Shown here piece after piece: positions 22,201 through 33,829 of a stretch of 64,000 nucleotides of DNA. The notes beneath the pieces were generated by a model, which worked only from the letters and a program-made list of their open reading frames with translations, was not told the origin of the DNA and made no database searches. Position numbers and translations under genes: made by a program. The stretch is from Hyphodiscus hymeniophilus (Eukaryota; Ascomycota; Leotiomycetes; Helotiales; Hyphodiscaceae): NCBI GenBank assembly GCA_016508695.1, contig VNKQ01000016.1, positions 1,178,001 to 1,242,000 of the forward strand, in the 5' to 3' direction. Position 1 is the stretch's first letter. Each line of letters starts with the position of its first letter.

Positions 22201-25124
22201 TTGCCGCCTGTTCTCTGCAGGAGTATGTATTTGCCTTTTGGAGACTAGCCCAATTTGGGATAATGTAATTTTCTACAAGCGCGGAGGCTCTGATGCATTG
22301 GGCGAGCTTAAGCCCGCTGAGTATTCTGTATGATAGGCTTGATACTGGTGCAGTTAAGAACTGGACTTTGTCCAGTCGAGGCACCGCAATTACACCGTCG
22401 AGCAGACCGATAGAGGACTCCGAGGCTTGTATGCTGGTCCAGACTTGGATGGGAATGCTGTGGAACTGTTAGATTTTCGACCATATACATTGGATTTGAC
22501 TTACGCCTTGTTCCCCTCGACCTTCCAATCGACTTTCTTAAATATTTGGAGAGATCCGATGTCATTCTGGATTGAATCATATCCTGAATGAGATGCGGAT
22601 AACTGAAAGTTGGATACAATAATCTCCATAATTTTAATCTTTTCATCATCTGGGGCAAACTCGATGACGATCCGAATTTGATGCAGCCACCGGGCAAAGC
22701 TGACAAGATTGGAGCCGTCTTGAATCCGGAGATTTGGATTGCTTCTTGAAGTGGATGTAAGCAGACCTTGAGCCTGTAAGCTGAGCTCTGCTGTCTGCAC
22801 GATTGGCTTGACTTTAGATGAGAATTCGTTATCGAATGCACTCATGAAATCTCCGACCGGTCTCAAAGGAGCAAAAAATGTCAGCGATTCAGAGTGGCGC
22901 GGTATCAATTTTCGGTAGTGACTGTTAGTCAATGGAACCAGCCAAAGATCAGATATAATGCCGGTAATGTCAACTTGCTGGTCAACTAACCATTTCCATG
23001 CTTTTGGGATAAAAGCGATAGCTTTGGTATCCAAAGAAGTCATGTCTTGCTCATGGTCAGGGTTAATGAAGACAAAGCTTAAGGAATAGTCTCTGAAATC
23101 GCTCGCAGAACGGTAACGGATAGACTTGTGGCCAGCCGAACCTGAACACCAAGCTCGGAGAATGAACTTGGTGGACTCCGAGAGCTTAGCCAAGTCAAGG
23201 TTGTGATCATTCTCTAGGTTGAAAAGATCTTCCTCAGAAGCACTGCGGCAGACATATGCAACGTGGAGATCAATCGATCGATATTTGCCATCTTTAAAAG
23301 GAAACAACTCAAGCGAGCCAACCTCGGTGAATCCAACTTCCGAGAGAAGGTACTCCAGGATAAATTGCTTTGTAGAATGACACCAGTCGCGAATACGATC
23401 GGTATTGTTGAGCAGAAAGGCGCAAAGTCGGCGAGGACTGAGGATGTTTCCATCGAAAACACGTTCAACACTGCTGTACAGCTTATCTGGGGCATAGATA
23501 ACGGGCACTTGTGCTTCTCGGAACGCTTCTCTCAAAGGAACTGATTTCTCTCCAGCATTCAAGAACCCTTCCTCGGCAGATACGTATCCGACCTCAGTCC
23601 ACCAGATTGGAAGAGAATCCTTAGCAACAGTCTTCAACACGTTAACCAAGGGGTTTCTGAGGAGATCGTTTGGATTGTCGACGTAGTCTGGAAACCATGC
23701 AAAGTTCGACACATTGGGATGAAGATGAGCCATACGGAGGAGGATTTTGGTCCAGGCCCATGTCAATGGTTCTTTCACAAGCCAGTCGTTCCATTTCGCA
23801 GATGCTGGATCCTGAGAGTAGAAGGAGGCTCGATCGGGAGAGAGAGAGAACTGTCCATGAATAAAAACAGGTTGGTTTACTGGTATGGGGAGAGGTAGGA
23901 CTGTAAAAAGCGATCCGTGGGAGTCTTCAAAGTACTATGCAAACAAATTCATTAGACGTGGCCCTGGTAACACATATGCTAAACAGAACATACCGGGATC
24001 TGGGCAGCAATTGCAACCCATGGTGTGTATTTCTGCTCTTTGGCCCATTTTTGTATGCCGCCGTCCAAAGTTTCTCCACCAATAGTATGATGAATAACAA
24101 AGGGCATCTCCTTCACTTCCTTGCCAGAGCTGCGTCTGATGACCACTTCAAATGAATGATCGAATGAAGAGCTGAAATCTGATTGAGCAATTTTCAAAGC
24201 ATTATTTATTTTTTCCTTGTGCCTTATAGATATTAGTGAGCTTCAAGTTGCATCGAGATGCAGGACTTACACCTTGGTACCATCCTTAGCAAGCATTTCG
24301 ATAGAGCTCGACATCTCAGCAGTCGGACCAATGGTTATCGTTGTGACATTCCTCATGAAAAGAAGGCCACTGTCTCCAAAATCTGCCTCGAAGCTTTTGA
24401 GAACCGCACGTATCTCTGCCACTGAGGTTTCATTGTTGCAGATCTCGCTATTACTTGCTTGTTCGCGAGTTCGCAGCGGAATTCGAATGATGGTACCGGC
24501 AAGAGGCTTAGTACGGTCGTCCATGACAGATTGGAAGGCTACCATCTGATTCTGGATTGAACAGTCCTCTGCATCTTCGACAAAATCATAAACAGGCCCA
24601 CCGGTTGACCATTCTTCGTGAGGATCCAAGATCAACAGGCGTTCGCATGAAATAATTGATGGTGAGTCAGTCCAGTTGTAAACCTGAAGTATTAGCTAAA
24701 CTGCTAGATTAACTAGAAGTGAACTTACTGAATTGAATCCTCGACCGAACTTGCCAGTAGTCGAGGCATCATCAGACTTGAGAGAATTGCCGAGTTGAGA
24801 AAGGCTTTTGAAGTCTTTCTCCGTAAATATGGCATTGTTGTACGCAAGTAGGGCAGGACCTTGATACTTTGCAAGCGCTGGGTCGATAAGGTTGTTCGTC
24901 GGATGAGTACCTTCATCGAGATGGAATCGCTGTTAGCAACTGTTAGCATTCATTCAGTTTCATATGTGAAAGGTACTTACCACTTCTGTAGCTCTTGCAT
25001 CATCTGCATTTTGGAGCAGTTCACGGAGAACTCCACTGCCTGCAGGATAATCGCGACATATGTTCTTCAGCGCGATCGTCAGAGGCTGCTTCTGCGCATT
25101 GCTGCCAATTGGCTTCGGAACCAT
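16271..25124 (-). CDS. Sacsin-like giant protein with two Hsp90-like ATPase repeats and a (frameshifted) C-terminal BTB domain
   Basis: Ten exons (minus): 25124–24981, 24929–24729, 24683–24271, 24222–23994, 23934–22505, 22457–21746, 21663–20679, 20616–20457, 20403–18770, 18569–16690. They close in phase to a 2595-aa protein. Residues 34–43 (RELLQNADDA, followed by RATEV) are the ATP-binding N-motif of the sacsin/Nov (SIRPT) fold, with GPALLAYNNAIFTEKDF and GKFGRGFNS as further ATP-lid motifs. A second repeat begins near residue 1320 (FREYLANADDTAGTS, GPALLVHNDG, IGQYGRGSQTMYHWTD). The large middle is the usual low-similarity SIRPT body. The frame at 16690 ends just inside a BTB domain (FDVTFRHNGG…). 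The rest of the BTB (ADIQAHRCILAAMNDHF … to TAG at 16271) lies one base out of frame after a run of six Gs (16729–16734, C on the plus strand). Sacsin-family proteins act as chaperone/proteostasis factors; a BTB would suggest cullin-3 coupling (inference). Confidence 0.88.
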
Positions 25125-26536
25125 AATGAATGTGCCGCGGGAAGGCAAAATGGTGAGTTGGATCAAGAATACGAGGTTACAAGCCGACAAGATCTCGATG
25201 TCCGAATCAACAGAGGAAGGTCTTTTTGTAAGTGAACAGTAGGAGTATATCTGTAAGTGTGTGACTGATAACGCCAAACAGTCTCAAAATGAGAGACGCA
25301 AAATTCGAGGAAAACTGTGAATCTCGTAAAATCGTGCCAGCAAGCAAAGGAGTAGCGGAGGAATCAAAGCTGAGATGTCTCCAAGCTTCCAAGCAACGTG
25401 CAAAAACTTGGACAAGTGAGAGGTTCCCAGATGATTTCTGGCGATGGATGTAGGAGAATGTGATGAAGGAGGGTTACAAGAAAGCGACGAAAGTTCGAAG
25501 TCTCAGCCTCGCGTGAGATACAGATAGGCAGCTCGATTTGTTGGTTTTTGGTAGCCGAGCCAATCGGATGATCATAAAGCTTTGTTGGCTGCAAGTAAAT
25601 CTGCGGGCTCCCAACACCGACACTGTGAGCCGCGTTTCAGCGGCGGTCAGCAAGGCTTTCGAACAGGAGTGACTACATGTGAAACCGTGCGGTTGCAGTT
25701 GGAAAGCCTCGTTGGCATATAGACCAAATAGCAGGCTGCAATTGCCTTGGCCGACGGTTGCAAAATGCTGTGCGATTAAACGGAACTTTGTCTTAGTTAT
25801 TTATATGAGTAAAAATATGTGTACTATTTACATTGATCGGCTTTATTTATCTGTAAGTATTCTAAAGATAGGGCAATGCCAAAGTTGCAACGTCAGAGAA
25901 AGGAAAAGGTGGACGAAACGGGCTACTTTATACTGATAGCATAAATTTCCATGGATCTTCTTCCATAAAGATTAGAGTGTGAAGAAAATCTACAAAAGTA
26001 CCGGCAGCAGTAGCAATGAGACACTTGATTTGGGGAGGACACTTTGTATTGTGATACGCAACGCTCATAAAGCAAAGCAGAGCATTGCAATGCAATGCAC
26101 CGCTTGGACTATGCATGTCATCTACTAGTCCACGTCGCTAATCGTCGGTGTGCGGGTACTCCCGTCCCACTACCATTATCCCCAACGAGTAAACATCTAA
26201 GCGAATGTTTTTGGATAAAACGAATGTCCGAAAGCTGTACGAAGACTTCCTCGCGTGGAAGAAGATTATCTACCTTGAGGCGTTGAGTCTGAGAGCATGA
26301 TTTGGTAGAAAGGAAATACTGTGCTGAGAACCGATGAATTGAAAGAAAAGTACAGAAACACAGATGGGTGGGGTTTCAAAACACCTTAACAGAAGACCAG
26401 ACAGAGATATCACATTGCAGCTCCAGCTTAATATATGCTCTCGAAGGAACATTCGGATCGCTGCATTCCAATACAGTTTTTATGTCATCAGGATTTCCGT
26501 GATACCTCACTGCTTTCTCCATTGAGGTCTACTCCT
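25125..26536. other. Upstream region of the sacsin-like gene; no gene seen
   Basis: Contains the presumed promoter and leader. An in-frame upstream extension to 25277 uses a non-ATG start, so I start the gene at ATG 25124. Other open frames are short and unrecognised. Confidence 0.35.
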
Positions 26537-27046
26537 TCAAATAAGCATCGAGAGGGCACCCAGCACAGTCCAGCCAGCAGCCATGTACGCCATATTGAGT
26601 CTGGTCTCCTGAGTTATCGAGATTGCGTCGTTGTAATCGCCCACGCCCGGCAAAGGTACCTTCGCCTTACCCTTCCAGAATGCCCCAACATGCTCTCTGG
26701 CAGCCAACAGTGCAGCAATGTTCCCTACGGCAATTACCAATCGAGGCAAAACTGATGGCGATGAGAAGATCATGTAAGCGGACGTGAGGAAACTCAAGAG
26801 GACCTGATAGATGTAAGTTTCTTGATCACGTGGTTTAGATTGAAGGGTACAAACGGCGATCGTTCCACTGGCTTGTGTTGTGCGGGTCTTGTGTAGTTGC
26901 TTTTCTGCGGTGTTGGAATACTTTGCTGCTTTCTTGCTGGTTTCTTCATATTCCTGGAGATTGGATATCGAGATGGAGGCGAGGTATAAATTGTATCCGC
27001 TGAACGCCGCCTGGAGGCAATAGAGGACTGAGAGGATTGCCGTCAT
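26537..27046 (-). CDS. Small integral membrane protein of unknown function (169 aa)
   Basis: A single uninterrupted frame from ATG 27046 to the stop at 26537. Four hydrophobic segments are visible at about residues 3–23, 79–97, 99–117 and 151–169, with a hydrophilic, possibly coiled linker between the first and second (NLQEYEETSKKAAKYSNTAE). I recognise no family. The membrane-like pattern, real ATG and long open frame support coding. It lies about 475 bp downstream of the end of the FAD monooxygenase, on the same strand. Confidence 0.65.
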   Translation of the reverse strand: MTAILSVLYCLQAAFSGYNLYLASISISNLQEYEETSKKAAKYSNTAEKQLHKTRTTQASGTIAVCTLQSKPRDQETYIYQVLLSFLTSAYMIFSSPSVLPRLVIAVGNIAALLAAREHVGAFWKGKAKVPLPGVGDYNDAISITQETRLNMAYMAAGWTVLGALSMLI

Positions 27047-27521
27047 TATTGAGGAGATCTCGAACTATTTCTTGACCTGAATGATTTCAAGAATGAAGAG
27101 ATCTGGGTATGATGGATTTAACACCGAATTGTGGTTTGTGTTAGACATGAGGGCTGGAAAGAAGTTTATGCCAAAGAGGCGAGGAAGCCATGACGTCAGT
27201 TCATCGAGAATGGTTCCTGCCAGCTTTACCCCTATTCTAAGTCCACTAAGTTGTTTCTTTGGTAGCTTTAAAAGTATAGCATCCAAAAGGGAAAATACAA
27301 AACTTGGAGAAGGTTGGAGTCATCAACTAGCTCATCGCGGCCTTTGTTATCGGCTTTTCTGTAAAGTGATGTCAACAAACCCTTCTGGATTTAGTCCAAG
27401 GCGCCATTTATGCTTAAGGTTTGAATGAATATATGAGGATCTAGTATGTCTGATATTTCTATGTACAGCTAATATCAACCGTTCCTCATCCCCGGCTTTC
27501 TGTACATCATGGCGGCATGGT
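27047..27521. other. Spacer between membrane protein and FAD monooxygenase
   Basis: No gene. Both neighbours are on the minus strand, so this is likely the promoter of the small membrane protein plus the 3' UTR of the monooxygenase. Confidence 0.35.
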
Positions 27522-29175
27522 TTATCTTTCAATGCCCATCTCGTCCAATTTCCGATTTGTCTAGTATCACGTCAGCAGAAGGCACACCGAGATTTCGGGG
27601 AAGACTCACAAACTCCACAGTCTTGTGCCCACTGAAATATGGCCTGAATGAAGGATCTGCGAAGCCAGTAGGGGGATCATCGACAGGCTTGCCGTCCCAT
27701 AGCTTTGGCACAAACACAGCTGCGTACATAGCATCACGTTGAACCTGCTGCTCTCCGTCTGGTAAGTGCCATAACCCCATTGCCACTCTACTCATATTGA
27801 TCACGCTTTCGGCACGGGCTTTTCGAAGCGATTCGAAGGCCTTGAGAATAAGAGGGATCTCCCCGACAGACTTCGCGCGGTCGAGACATTCGGCGAGACT
27901 TCTTCCGTCCTCAACGCTACTGGTCGCTCCCTGAATCGACATATCAGATCATTCATGGATCATGGTAGGCTTACTTACCATTCCTAAATATGGCAATGTA
28001 GCATGTGAAGCATCTCCGATGAGCACAGCTCTCCCTTTCGACCACTAGAGTACCAAGGCGTCAGTAAACAGATAGTCTACTGGTCGAAATTATTAAAATC
28101 GAAGAGGACAGTTGAGGTCATTGGGAGAGTCCCATAATGAACATGGAAATAATTAACGAAGAGGAGGGGCAAAAGGTCAAGCGCGAGCATCCTTACGGTT
28201 GGCAGTGGTGGTAAATCCGTGATGTTCCAGATATAACAATTCTCCGGTTTTGCTGCCTTCACCAGCTTCACCAGTCTTGGGTCCCAGTCTTTATATCTTT
28301 CAGCAACTCCAGCCAGGTCTCCTTTGATGAACCACTCTCCAGGGCGTCCAAACTTGTCCTCAGAAATCCAGCACATGTTGAAAACGCCTGTGTCCAACAC
28401 AGGACCTGCGGCACAACATCCTCCAGGCCCTATCCAGAAGTTCTGGGCTTCGTCTGCGAGCATTTCAAGTTCAGGATCATCTTGCAGAATGTCCAGAGGG
28501 ACATCTATATTAATGGCTCCAACGGGATCTCTTCGATCAAGAGGTTGGCCTAGTATAATAGGACGAACAACAGAGCCCGCTCCTGTGCTTTATCAGACCC
28601 CAATTATCAGGTCGTGTGGGGGAATAGCTCACCATCTGCTGCAATAACGAGATCCGCTTCTAATTTCCGTCCATCACGAAGGACAACAGTAGCAGTATCC
28701 ACGTCCATAGTTTGAACGGGCGTTGAAAACTCGATCTTGATCCCACGCTCTTCAGCAACTTGCTTGAAGATTTTCTGCCACCCAAATCGACTAGCCGTCC
28801 ATACCCTTATTTCATCAGAAAGGCTCCGTAATCTTGAAATTCGAAGCAAACGTACCCGCTGCCGTAAAGCTTCTTTGATGTCCCAACCGGTGTAGTACCT
28901 AGCTGACTCCCGTCTTCAAACCGCCTGAGGGAAACAGGTCGCTCCCTTAGCCCAAGGCGCTCGTGAATCAATTCTTCCAGACCGTACTCGGTCATAATGT
29001 GAGTGGCGGATGGCGAGAGGTTTATGGGGCCCCCGAGGGCCTGAGTATCAGCATGGCGCTCAAGAACAGTCACTGTGTGGCCCTTCTGGTGAAGCCCCAA
29101 TGCCGCAGTGAGGCCAGCGATGCCTGCGCCTATGACAATAATCTTGAATTTCTGTGGTGCTTCGATACTACCCAT
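27522..29175 (-). CDS. FAD-dependent monooxygenase (salicylate hydroxylase-like)
   Basis: Six exons (minus): 29175–28856, 28805–28633, 28582–28197, 28044–27979, 27930–27610, 27560–27522, giving 434 aa. The N-terminus has the dinucleotide-binding GAGIAG (residues 16–21) with LGLHQKGHTVTVLERH (Rossmann strand 2 acidic end). Exon 2 carries the DLVIAADGAGSVVRPI (DG) motif. Exon 4 carries the second FAD motif GDASHATLPYLGMGA (residues 303 on). These are the three signatures of group A aromatic hydroxylases that use NAD(P)H and O2. The substrate cannot be read from sequence. No clear secondary-metabolism cluster surrounds it, so it may serve catabolism of an aromatic compound. Confidence 0.92.
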
Positions 29176-29961
29176 TTTAGCGTTTGAGATTAAAACAAGT
29201 AAAGTGGTTTGGATTTAATGAGCGATGGGAGGTGCATGTGTTTAAATGAAAGTGCTGACGTTGGATCTGACACCGCCTCCTTGAAGTGGGGTAACATCCA
29301 AACAACTGCAACTACCTCTCCAACAAATTCGGTTTATGGAATTTCTTGTAATCGCATATAATAATTACCAAACGACTAGGTGAAGAATATTACATACTCT
29401 TTCAGTCACAAACCCGAATATTTAAAGTGCCTCGATAACAAATGCATAAGAACCGAACATTCTCGTTTTCGATTATTGCTCCATCTCACCGAGTGTCACA
29501 TCCCTAAAGACTTCACAGAGCTAAGGGTGTGCCCTTCAGCAACCACATTCTGACATGAATTTTCCTTTCGACTGGGATGGGGGATCTCTGGCCTGACTTC
29601 TTCGACTCACTCATCTTCCCAACGATCTTATGGGGATTTTCTTTTGCACTTGCAGAAGTTTTCGTCCGAGTTTCAAATCAATGCAGTCTAAGTCAGAGAA
29701 CTTGCAGTCGCAGTCATACACCTCACGTTCAGGGCCTGTACACGCATATTCGCACTTGCAAGCAAGGGAAGGAGGAAAGAAATCATGCTTTCATTTACAT
29801 AGAGGGTAACCCACAGCACCATCGAATTTCAATGAAAAACCCTCCCAGAATCATCATTAACCAGTGCCATGAATTGAGAGATGAGAGTGCCTAATTAAAC
29901 AACATGGAAGGACAAGCCCCACACCATGGTGTCAGCGAAAGCCCCTCCAACCAAGATTGCA
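29176..29961. other. Intergenic, no gene seen
   Basis: Promoter side of the FAD monooxygenase and 3' flank of the OM14-like gene. Open frames at 29577–29894 and beyond are antisense or random. Confidence 0.35.
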
Positions 29962-30690
29962 TTACTTCTTCGGTGGGTACTTCGAGAACAAATACCTACC
30001 ATGCATTAGCAACAAGTTCTGCTCAGAAGGGACCAAGACTCACTGGCTCAAGTAATAATCCCCAGCGGCAAACAACCCCACAATGCCCGTCCAAGCACCA
30101 ACAACCTTCCAGCTCAGCTCACCCGCAGCATACTTTCTATACGCACCAAATCCTAGACCCGCAGACAGCGCGACAACCGCGACGGCATTTCCAATGAAGA
30201 CTGGGTTATCGCTGTTTGCGTCAAGTCGATGAGCAGCCTTCTTGGCCTTGGCCTTAGCATCCTTCTCAGCTTTAGACGCAGCTTTCGAAGCTTTAGCGTA
30301 TTCTTCCTTGGCCTTTGCCTCGGCCGCTTCGAAGTCTCGCTCGATACGCTCGGCTTGGGTGTCGGTTTGGACGGGTTGGGACGAGAAGTCAGAGGGAACG
30401 GTGTGAACACTATCGGTATCAACGTCGATTAAAGAGGCGGTTGAAGGAGAGTCGGAGTGCTCGATCTCTGGAGGTGCTGGGGCGCGCTTCTGGGGGTTTG
30501 TTAGTATTGATTAGAGAAGCTAGTAGAAGTCGGAGGGCTGATAGATACGTAGGAGTGACCTGGCACGTACCTCTTCAGCGGTCTGCTTGGGGCCTTTGGC
30601 GGCTTTTGAAGGTATCACAATTAGTTTTGCTTCTTGTCAAATCGAGATAAAGAGCTGTGGGGATGTTATACCTGCTGCGGCGTACGACAT
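29962..30690 (-). CDS. OM14: OM14-like mitochondrial outer membrane protein (176 aa)
   Basis: Four exons (minus): 30690–30672, 30602–30571, 30489–30044, 29995–29962. The first two are tiny (19 and 32 nt), but all phases close to MSYAAAAAKGPKQTAEE… and the end …DYYLSQYLFSKYPPKK. The middle is acidic then Ala/Lys/Glu-rich and probably helical (ERDFEAAEAKAKEEYAKASK). The C-terminal third has two or three membrane segments (NPVFIGNAVAVVALSAGLGF and SWKVVGAWTGIVGLFAAGDY). The MSYA-AAAKGPKQ start, the DNPV-IGNA motif and the DYY-SQYLF-KYPPK end match the fungal OM14 family. In yeast, OM14 is an outer-membrane receptor for ribosome/NAC-linked co-translational import. Confidence 0.88.
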
Positions 30691-31604
30691 AGCTACGGTG
30701 TCGAGGAGAGACTGAGTATGCTATTTGATGTGAGTATATCTTTGGTGGTCTGATGTATTCTTGTACTCACTGAGAGATAGAGGTTGCTGCTTTGGATGGA
30801 TGTTTCGAGGTCAACGGACGAAGTCGTGTGAGGTTGAGCGCTCACATGCCATTCATGCCTTGGAACTTGGGCAAGGATTACTAGCGTGTCTTACTGTGGT
30901 TAGCTCCCCAAGCTCCAGCTCGAAAAAGAGTGACGTACGCGGCTGGATAACACGGACACGGTATCAATTTGTTTGCATTACTACTCCAGCTGAGTATCAA
31001 TAGGTTATTAAGCAATATTAAATTATATAAAAATAATTTTCTTATTGAAGAATAATCAGCTACTCAAACTTTTCTATCGTTCTGATGCAAACGGTAAGGC
31101 TCAACACAAGAATGCAACAAAATAATGTATGAGATGATGTACTTGGCGACTAAGTAACACAAGATTTGTTACAGCAAGTCTGGTCACTTTTTCTATGCAG
31201 CAGCAGTACTTTGACTTAAAGGCTCAAGCCGAGCTCTTTTATATTTTTGAGGCATCACTCTCGGAATTCGTCACAATGTTTGTATCTGCACAGTACGGCT
31301 ACACGTCCGTGTTTGTACTACATTGCGTTCATGAGTAGGACCCGTTTCTATACAAGTTTCCGGCTCGGAAATCTCGCACTCAAAGCGAGCGCATAGGCTC
31401 TTGTCGGTGGGGGTGGTCATGAGAGCCAACTTCTCGAGAAGCGTAAGAGCCGGGGGAAAGGGGAGGAACAAACCTAGCTGCGCTCTCCTTTAATGTGAGA
31501 ATGTTGGTTGAGCACATGTATATTCATGAGTTGTGCGGAGTGGCGCATCTTGTGCTTTTCGATATGATACATCTTGTACATTCTACAGGTCCGGGAAATC
31601 GAAT
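30691..31604. other. Intergenic, no gene seen
   Basis: Between OM14-like and MIA40, both on the minus strand. A short AT-rich patch lies near 31005–31060. The promoter of the OM14-like gene is expected here. Confidence 0.35.
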
Positions 31605-32585
31605 CTATTTCGATGTTGCATCATAAGATGCCTTTAGAACTACCTCCTCTCCAGCATCTCTTGATGTTCTCGCGTTGACTGCTGTTATATCCGTACTCGC
31701 TGGATGCGGCTGCTCGACAGGTTTGGTCTCCAAAGGTTTAGGAGCTTTCTTTTGAGGTAGGTTTGGAGCTTCGTCTGTTTCGGAAGATGGCGTTTCGGTC
31801 GAGGAAATTGCATCTCTCGCACGTAGCTCATCCTCCAATTCGTCCTCATCGTCTTCGAATTCGGATGCGTATGTCTCAGGATGCTGTCTAAAGCAATCTT
31901 GCATGCCCCTAGCAGCTGTCAGCTATGCGACTGAAAACCATCCAGTTCACTTACTTAAACCTATCTATACACTCCACACCCTTGGGGTCCTCACTGGAGT
32001 AGACAAAGCAGCTAAACGCAGCTTTGAATTCCTCGCCACAGGGCCCATGGGCCATACCACCAAGGCAGGGACAGTCCCAATTGATCTCTCCAGTTTCTGG
32101 GTTAAACGCGCCTTGCTGATCAGCTTCCTCTTCCAGCCCTCCCAGTCCCTCTTCCCCTTCCTGAGCTTCCTCTTCTCCTGCCAGCGCCACCTTCGCAGCA
32201 TTTTCCGCCTTATTCTCCTCCGCTATCCGTTGAGCTGCGCGCTGTCGTTTCTCCTCAACTATAGCATCTATTGTTGGTTGATTCGATTCCTGGATATGGT
32301 GTATCGATTCGTCGAGTCGTTGGATAGCAGCTAGCTTCACATCAGCTGTACTCGGGTCCGCAGGAGAGCAAGCCTACCTTCTGGCTCCTCCGCAAACACA
32401 TTGCTCGTGTTGTAGTAGTATAGCCCACCAATAGCCACACCCCAGCGAGCTGCACTGCTCTTCCAACTGCGAGACTTTCTCGTGGGCGGCGCAGTGCTCA
32501 GGAATCGTCCGGAGACGGTATTTGGGATGAGTGTTCGCGATCGGAGAACACGCCGCGGTGCGGCTCGAATGGCGGTTTTGTACAT
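31605..32585 (-). CDS. MIA40: Mia40/Tim40, mitochondrial intermembrane-space oxidoreductase
   Basis: Exons (minus): 32585–32378, 32330–31955, 31908–31605; 295 aa. It oxidises and traps small Cys-rich proteins (twin CX3C/CX9C) in the intermembrane space together with Erv1. The N-terminus is Arg-rich and presequence-like ([13 protein letters not shown]), followed by one membrane anchor ([11 protein letters not shown]) and an acidic linker. The catalytic CPC is at about residues 156–158 ([19 protein letters not shown]). The two CX9C helices follow: [11 protein letters not shown] and C-IDRFKGMQD-C. The last intron splits the second helix (RFK|GM). The long acidic C-terminal tail is typical of fungal Mia40. 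The start lies 386 bp from the divergent thiamine pyrophosphokinase start. Confidence 0.97.
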
Positions 32586-32971
32586 ATTAGATGGTTTGAG
32601 TTTAAAGACAGTGGGATGATTGATTAGATTGTCAGACAAAAGAAAAGTTGGGCGTGGGCAACGGAGCTTAGTCCAGAAGGTAATCAGGAGCTGTTTTGTA
32701 AGCATAATTTTTGGTGTCTGGTGGTGTCCACACTTCAAATCACGTGATAAATGGGACTATGGTTTTTTTTGTCAACCTCACCGGCGCAACCTCTACAACT
32801 ATCCACACTTCCTATTTTATATTTTATTGAAAACGATGGAGTCTGCATAAATAGCCTGCTTTCATTGCCGCAAGCTGCAAATATTCGATCTATTTATCAT
32901 TATACTATACAGCCCCACTCTCGAGCTTGTGACTTCACCACTTTGGGGTCTTGTACATTCGAGCTACCTTG
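32586..32971. promoter_or_regulatory. Shared divergent promoter, MIA40 / thiamine pyrophosphokinase
   Basis: The 386 bp between the two head-to-head ATGs must hold both promoters. A T8 run (32764–32771) is visible. No specific factor site is claimed. Confidence 0.5.
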
Positions 32972-33829
32972 ATGGCAGCTATCCTAGGCACAACAATATG
33001 GCATCCAGCAGATATATTTTCCGATAGCCCAATTGCTTGCAAAGACTACGGTCTTGTTGTTCTCAACCAACCTCTTGAAGACCAAGTTGCCTTCTATACT
33101 CAAGTGTGGAACAATGCAGTGTACCATGTTGGAGCTGATGGCGGTGCCAATTGCGTGTATGACTTGAACAGGTCGAACCAGGAAGACAAGGATGTATTGA
33201 AGCTCGATACAGTTATCGGAGATCTCGATTCTCTTCGAGCGGATGCCAGAGAATACTGGCTCTCACGTGATAGTGAAATCATTTATGATCCGGATCAGTA
33301 TTCTACAGACTTGACGAAAGCTGTGAAATATATCAAGGCTTTTGAGATCCCTGCAGGTGGGGAGTTTACTCCGTCGAAGGACAGGAAGAGGGCAGCGGCA
33401 CTACAGAAGATCAAGGATGGCCCAAGGATAAAAGACATTGTATGCATTGGAGGTCTTGGAGGACGAGTCGACCAGGGAATGTCTACGCTCCATCATTTGT
33501 ACATCTTCCAAAACGAGTCAGGCTATGCGTCGGGGAAGATGTTTCTTCTGTCCAGCGAAGCCATAACATTTGTCTTGAAGACTGGGAAACACAAGATCAA
33601 AGTACGAGAAACGTTCCCAGGCATGGCTTTAGGCAAGAATATTGGGATCATACCGTTAAAAGAGCCATCGAGGATCACAACGAAGGGATTGCAATGGGAT
33701 GTGACTGAGTGGTTAACTGCGTTCGGTGGTCAAATGAGTACGAGTAATTATGTGAAGGAGGATTGGGTGACGGTTGAGACGACAAAAGATGTCCTGTTCA
33801 CGATTGATTTAAATTTCGCCTCCAGCTGA
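32972..33829 (+). CDS. THI80: Thiamine pyrophosphokinase
   Basis: Intronless, 285 aa. It transfers pyrophosphate from ATP to thiamine to make the cofactor TPP. The reading frame is open further upstream from a TTG, but the ATG at 32972 gives the natural start MAAILGTTIWHPADIF. Motifs in order: VGADGGAN (residues 53–60), IGDLDSL (82–88), DQYSTDLTKA (108–117) with the active-site acidic residues, GGLGGRVDQ, and the C-terminal thiamine-binding domain with TKGLQWDV and STSNYV. Length and order match eukaryotic TPKs. Confidence 0.96.
   Translation: MAAILGTTIWHPADIFSDSPIACKDYGLVVLNQPLEDQVAFYTQVWNNAVYHVGADGGANCVYDLNRSNQEDKDVLKLDTVIGDLDSLRADAREYWLSRDSEIIYDPDQYSTDLTKAVKYIKAFEIPAGGEFTPSKDRKRAAALQKIKDGPRIKDIVCIGGLGGRVDQGMSTLHHLYIFQNESGYASGKMFLLSSEAITFVLKTGKHKIKVRETFPGMALGKNIGIIPLKEPSRITTKGLQWDVTEWLTAFGGQMSTSNYVKEDWVTVETTKDVLFTIDLNFASS

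Noticed and set aside
22501..23778. A separate gene start inside the sacsin-like locus (MKEPLTW…)
   Set aside because: The apparent start is a GTG codon; splice junctions place this within exon 5 of the long gene in correct phase.
30153..30422. Basic Arg/Lys/Pro-rich minus frame
   Set aside because: It is an alternative frame of the OM14-like exon, which has the conserved start, membrane segments and end.
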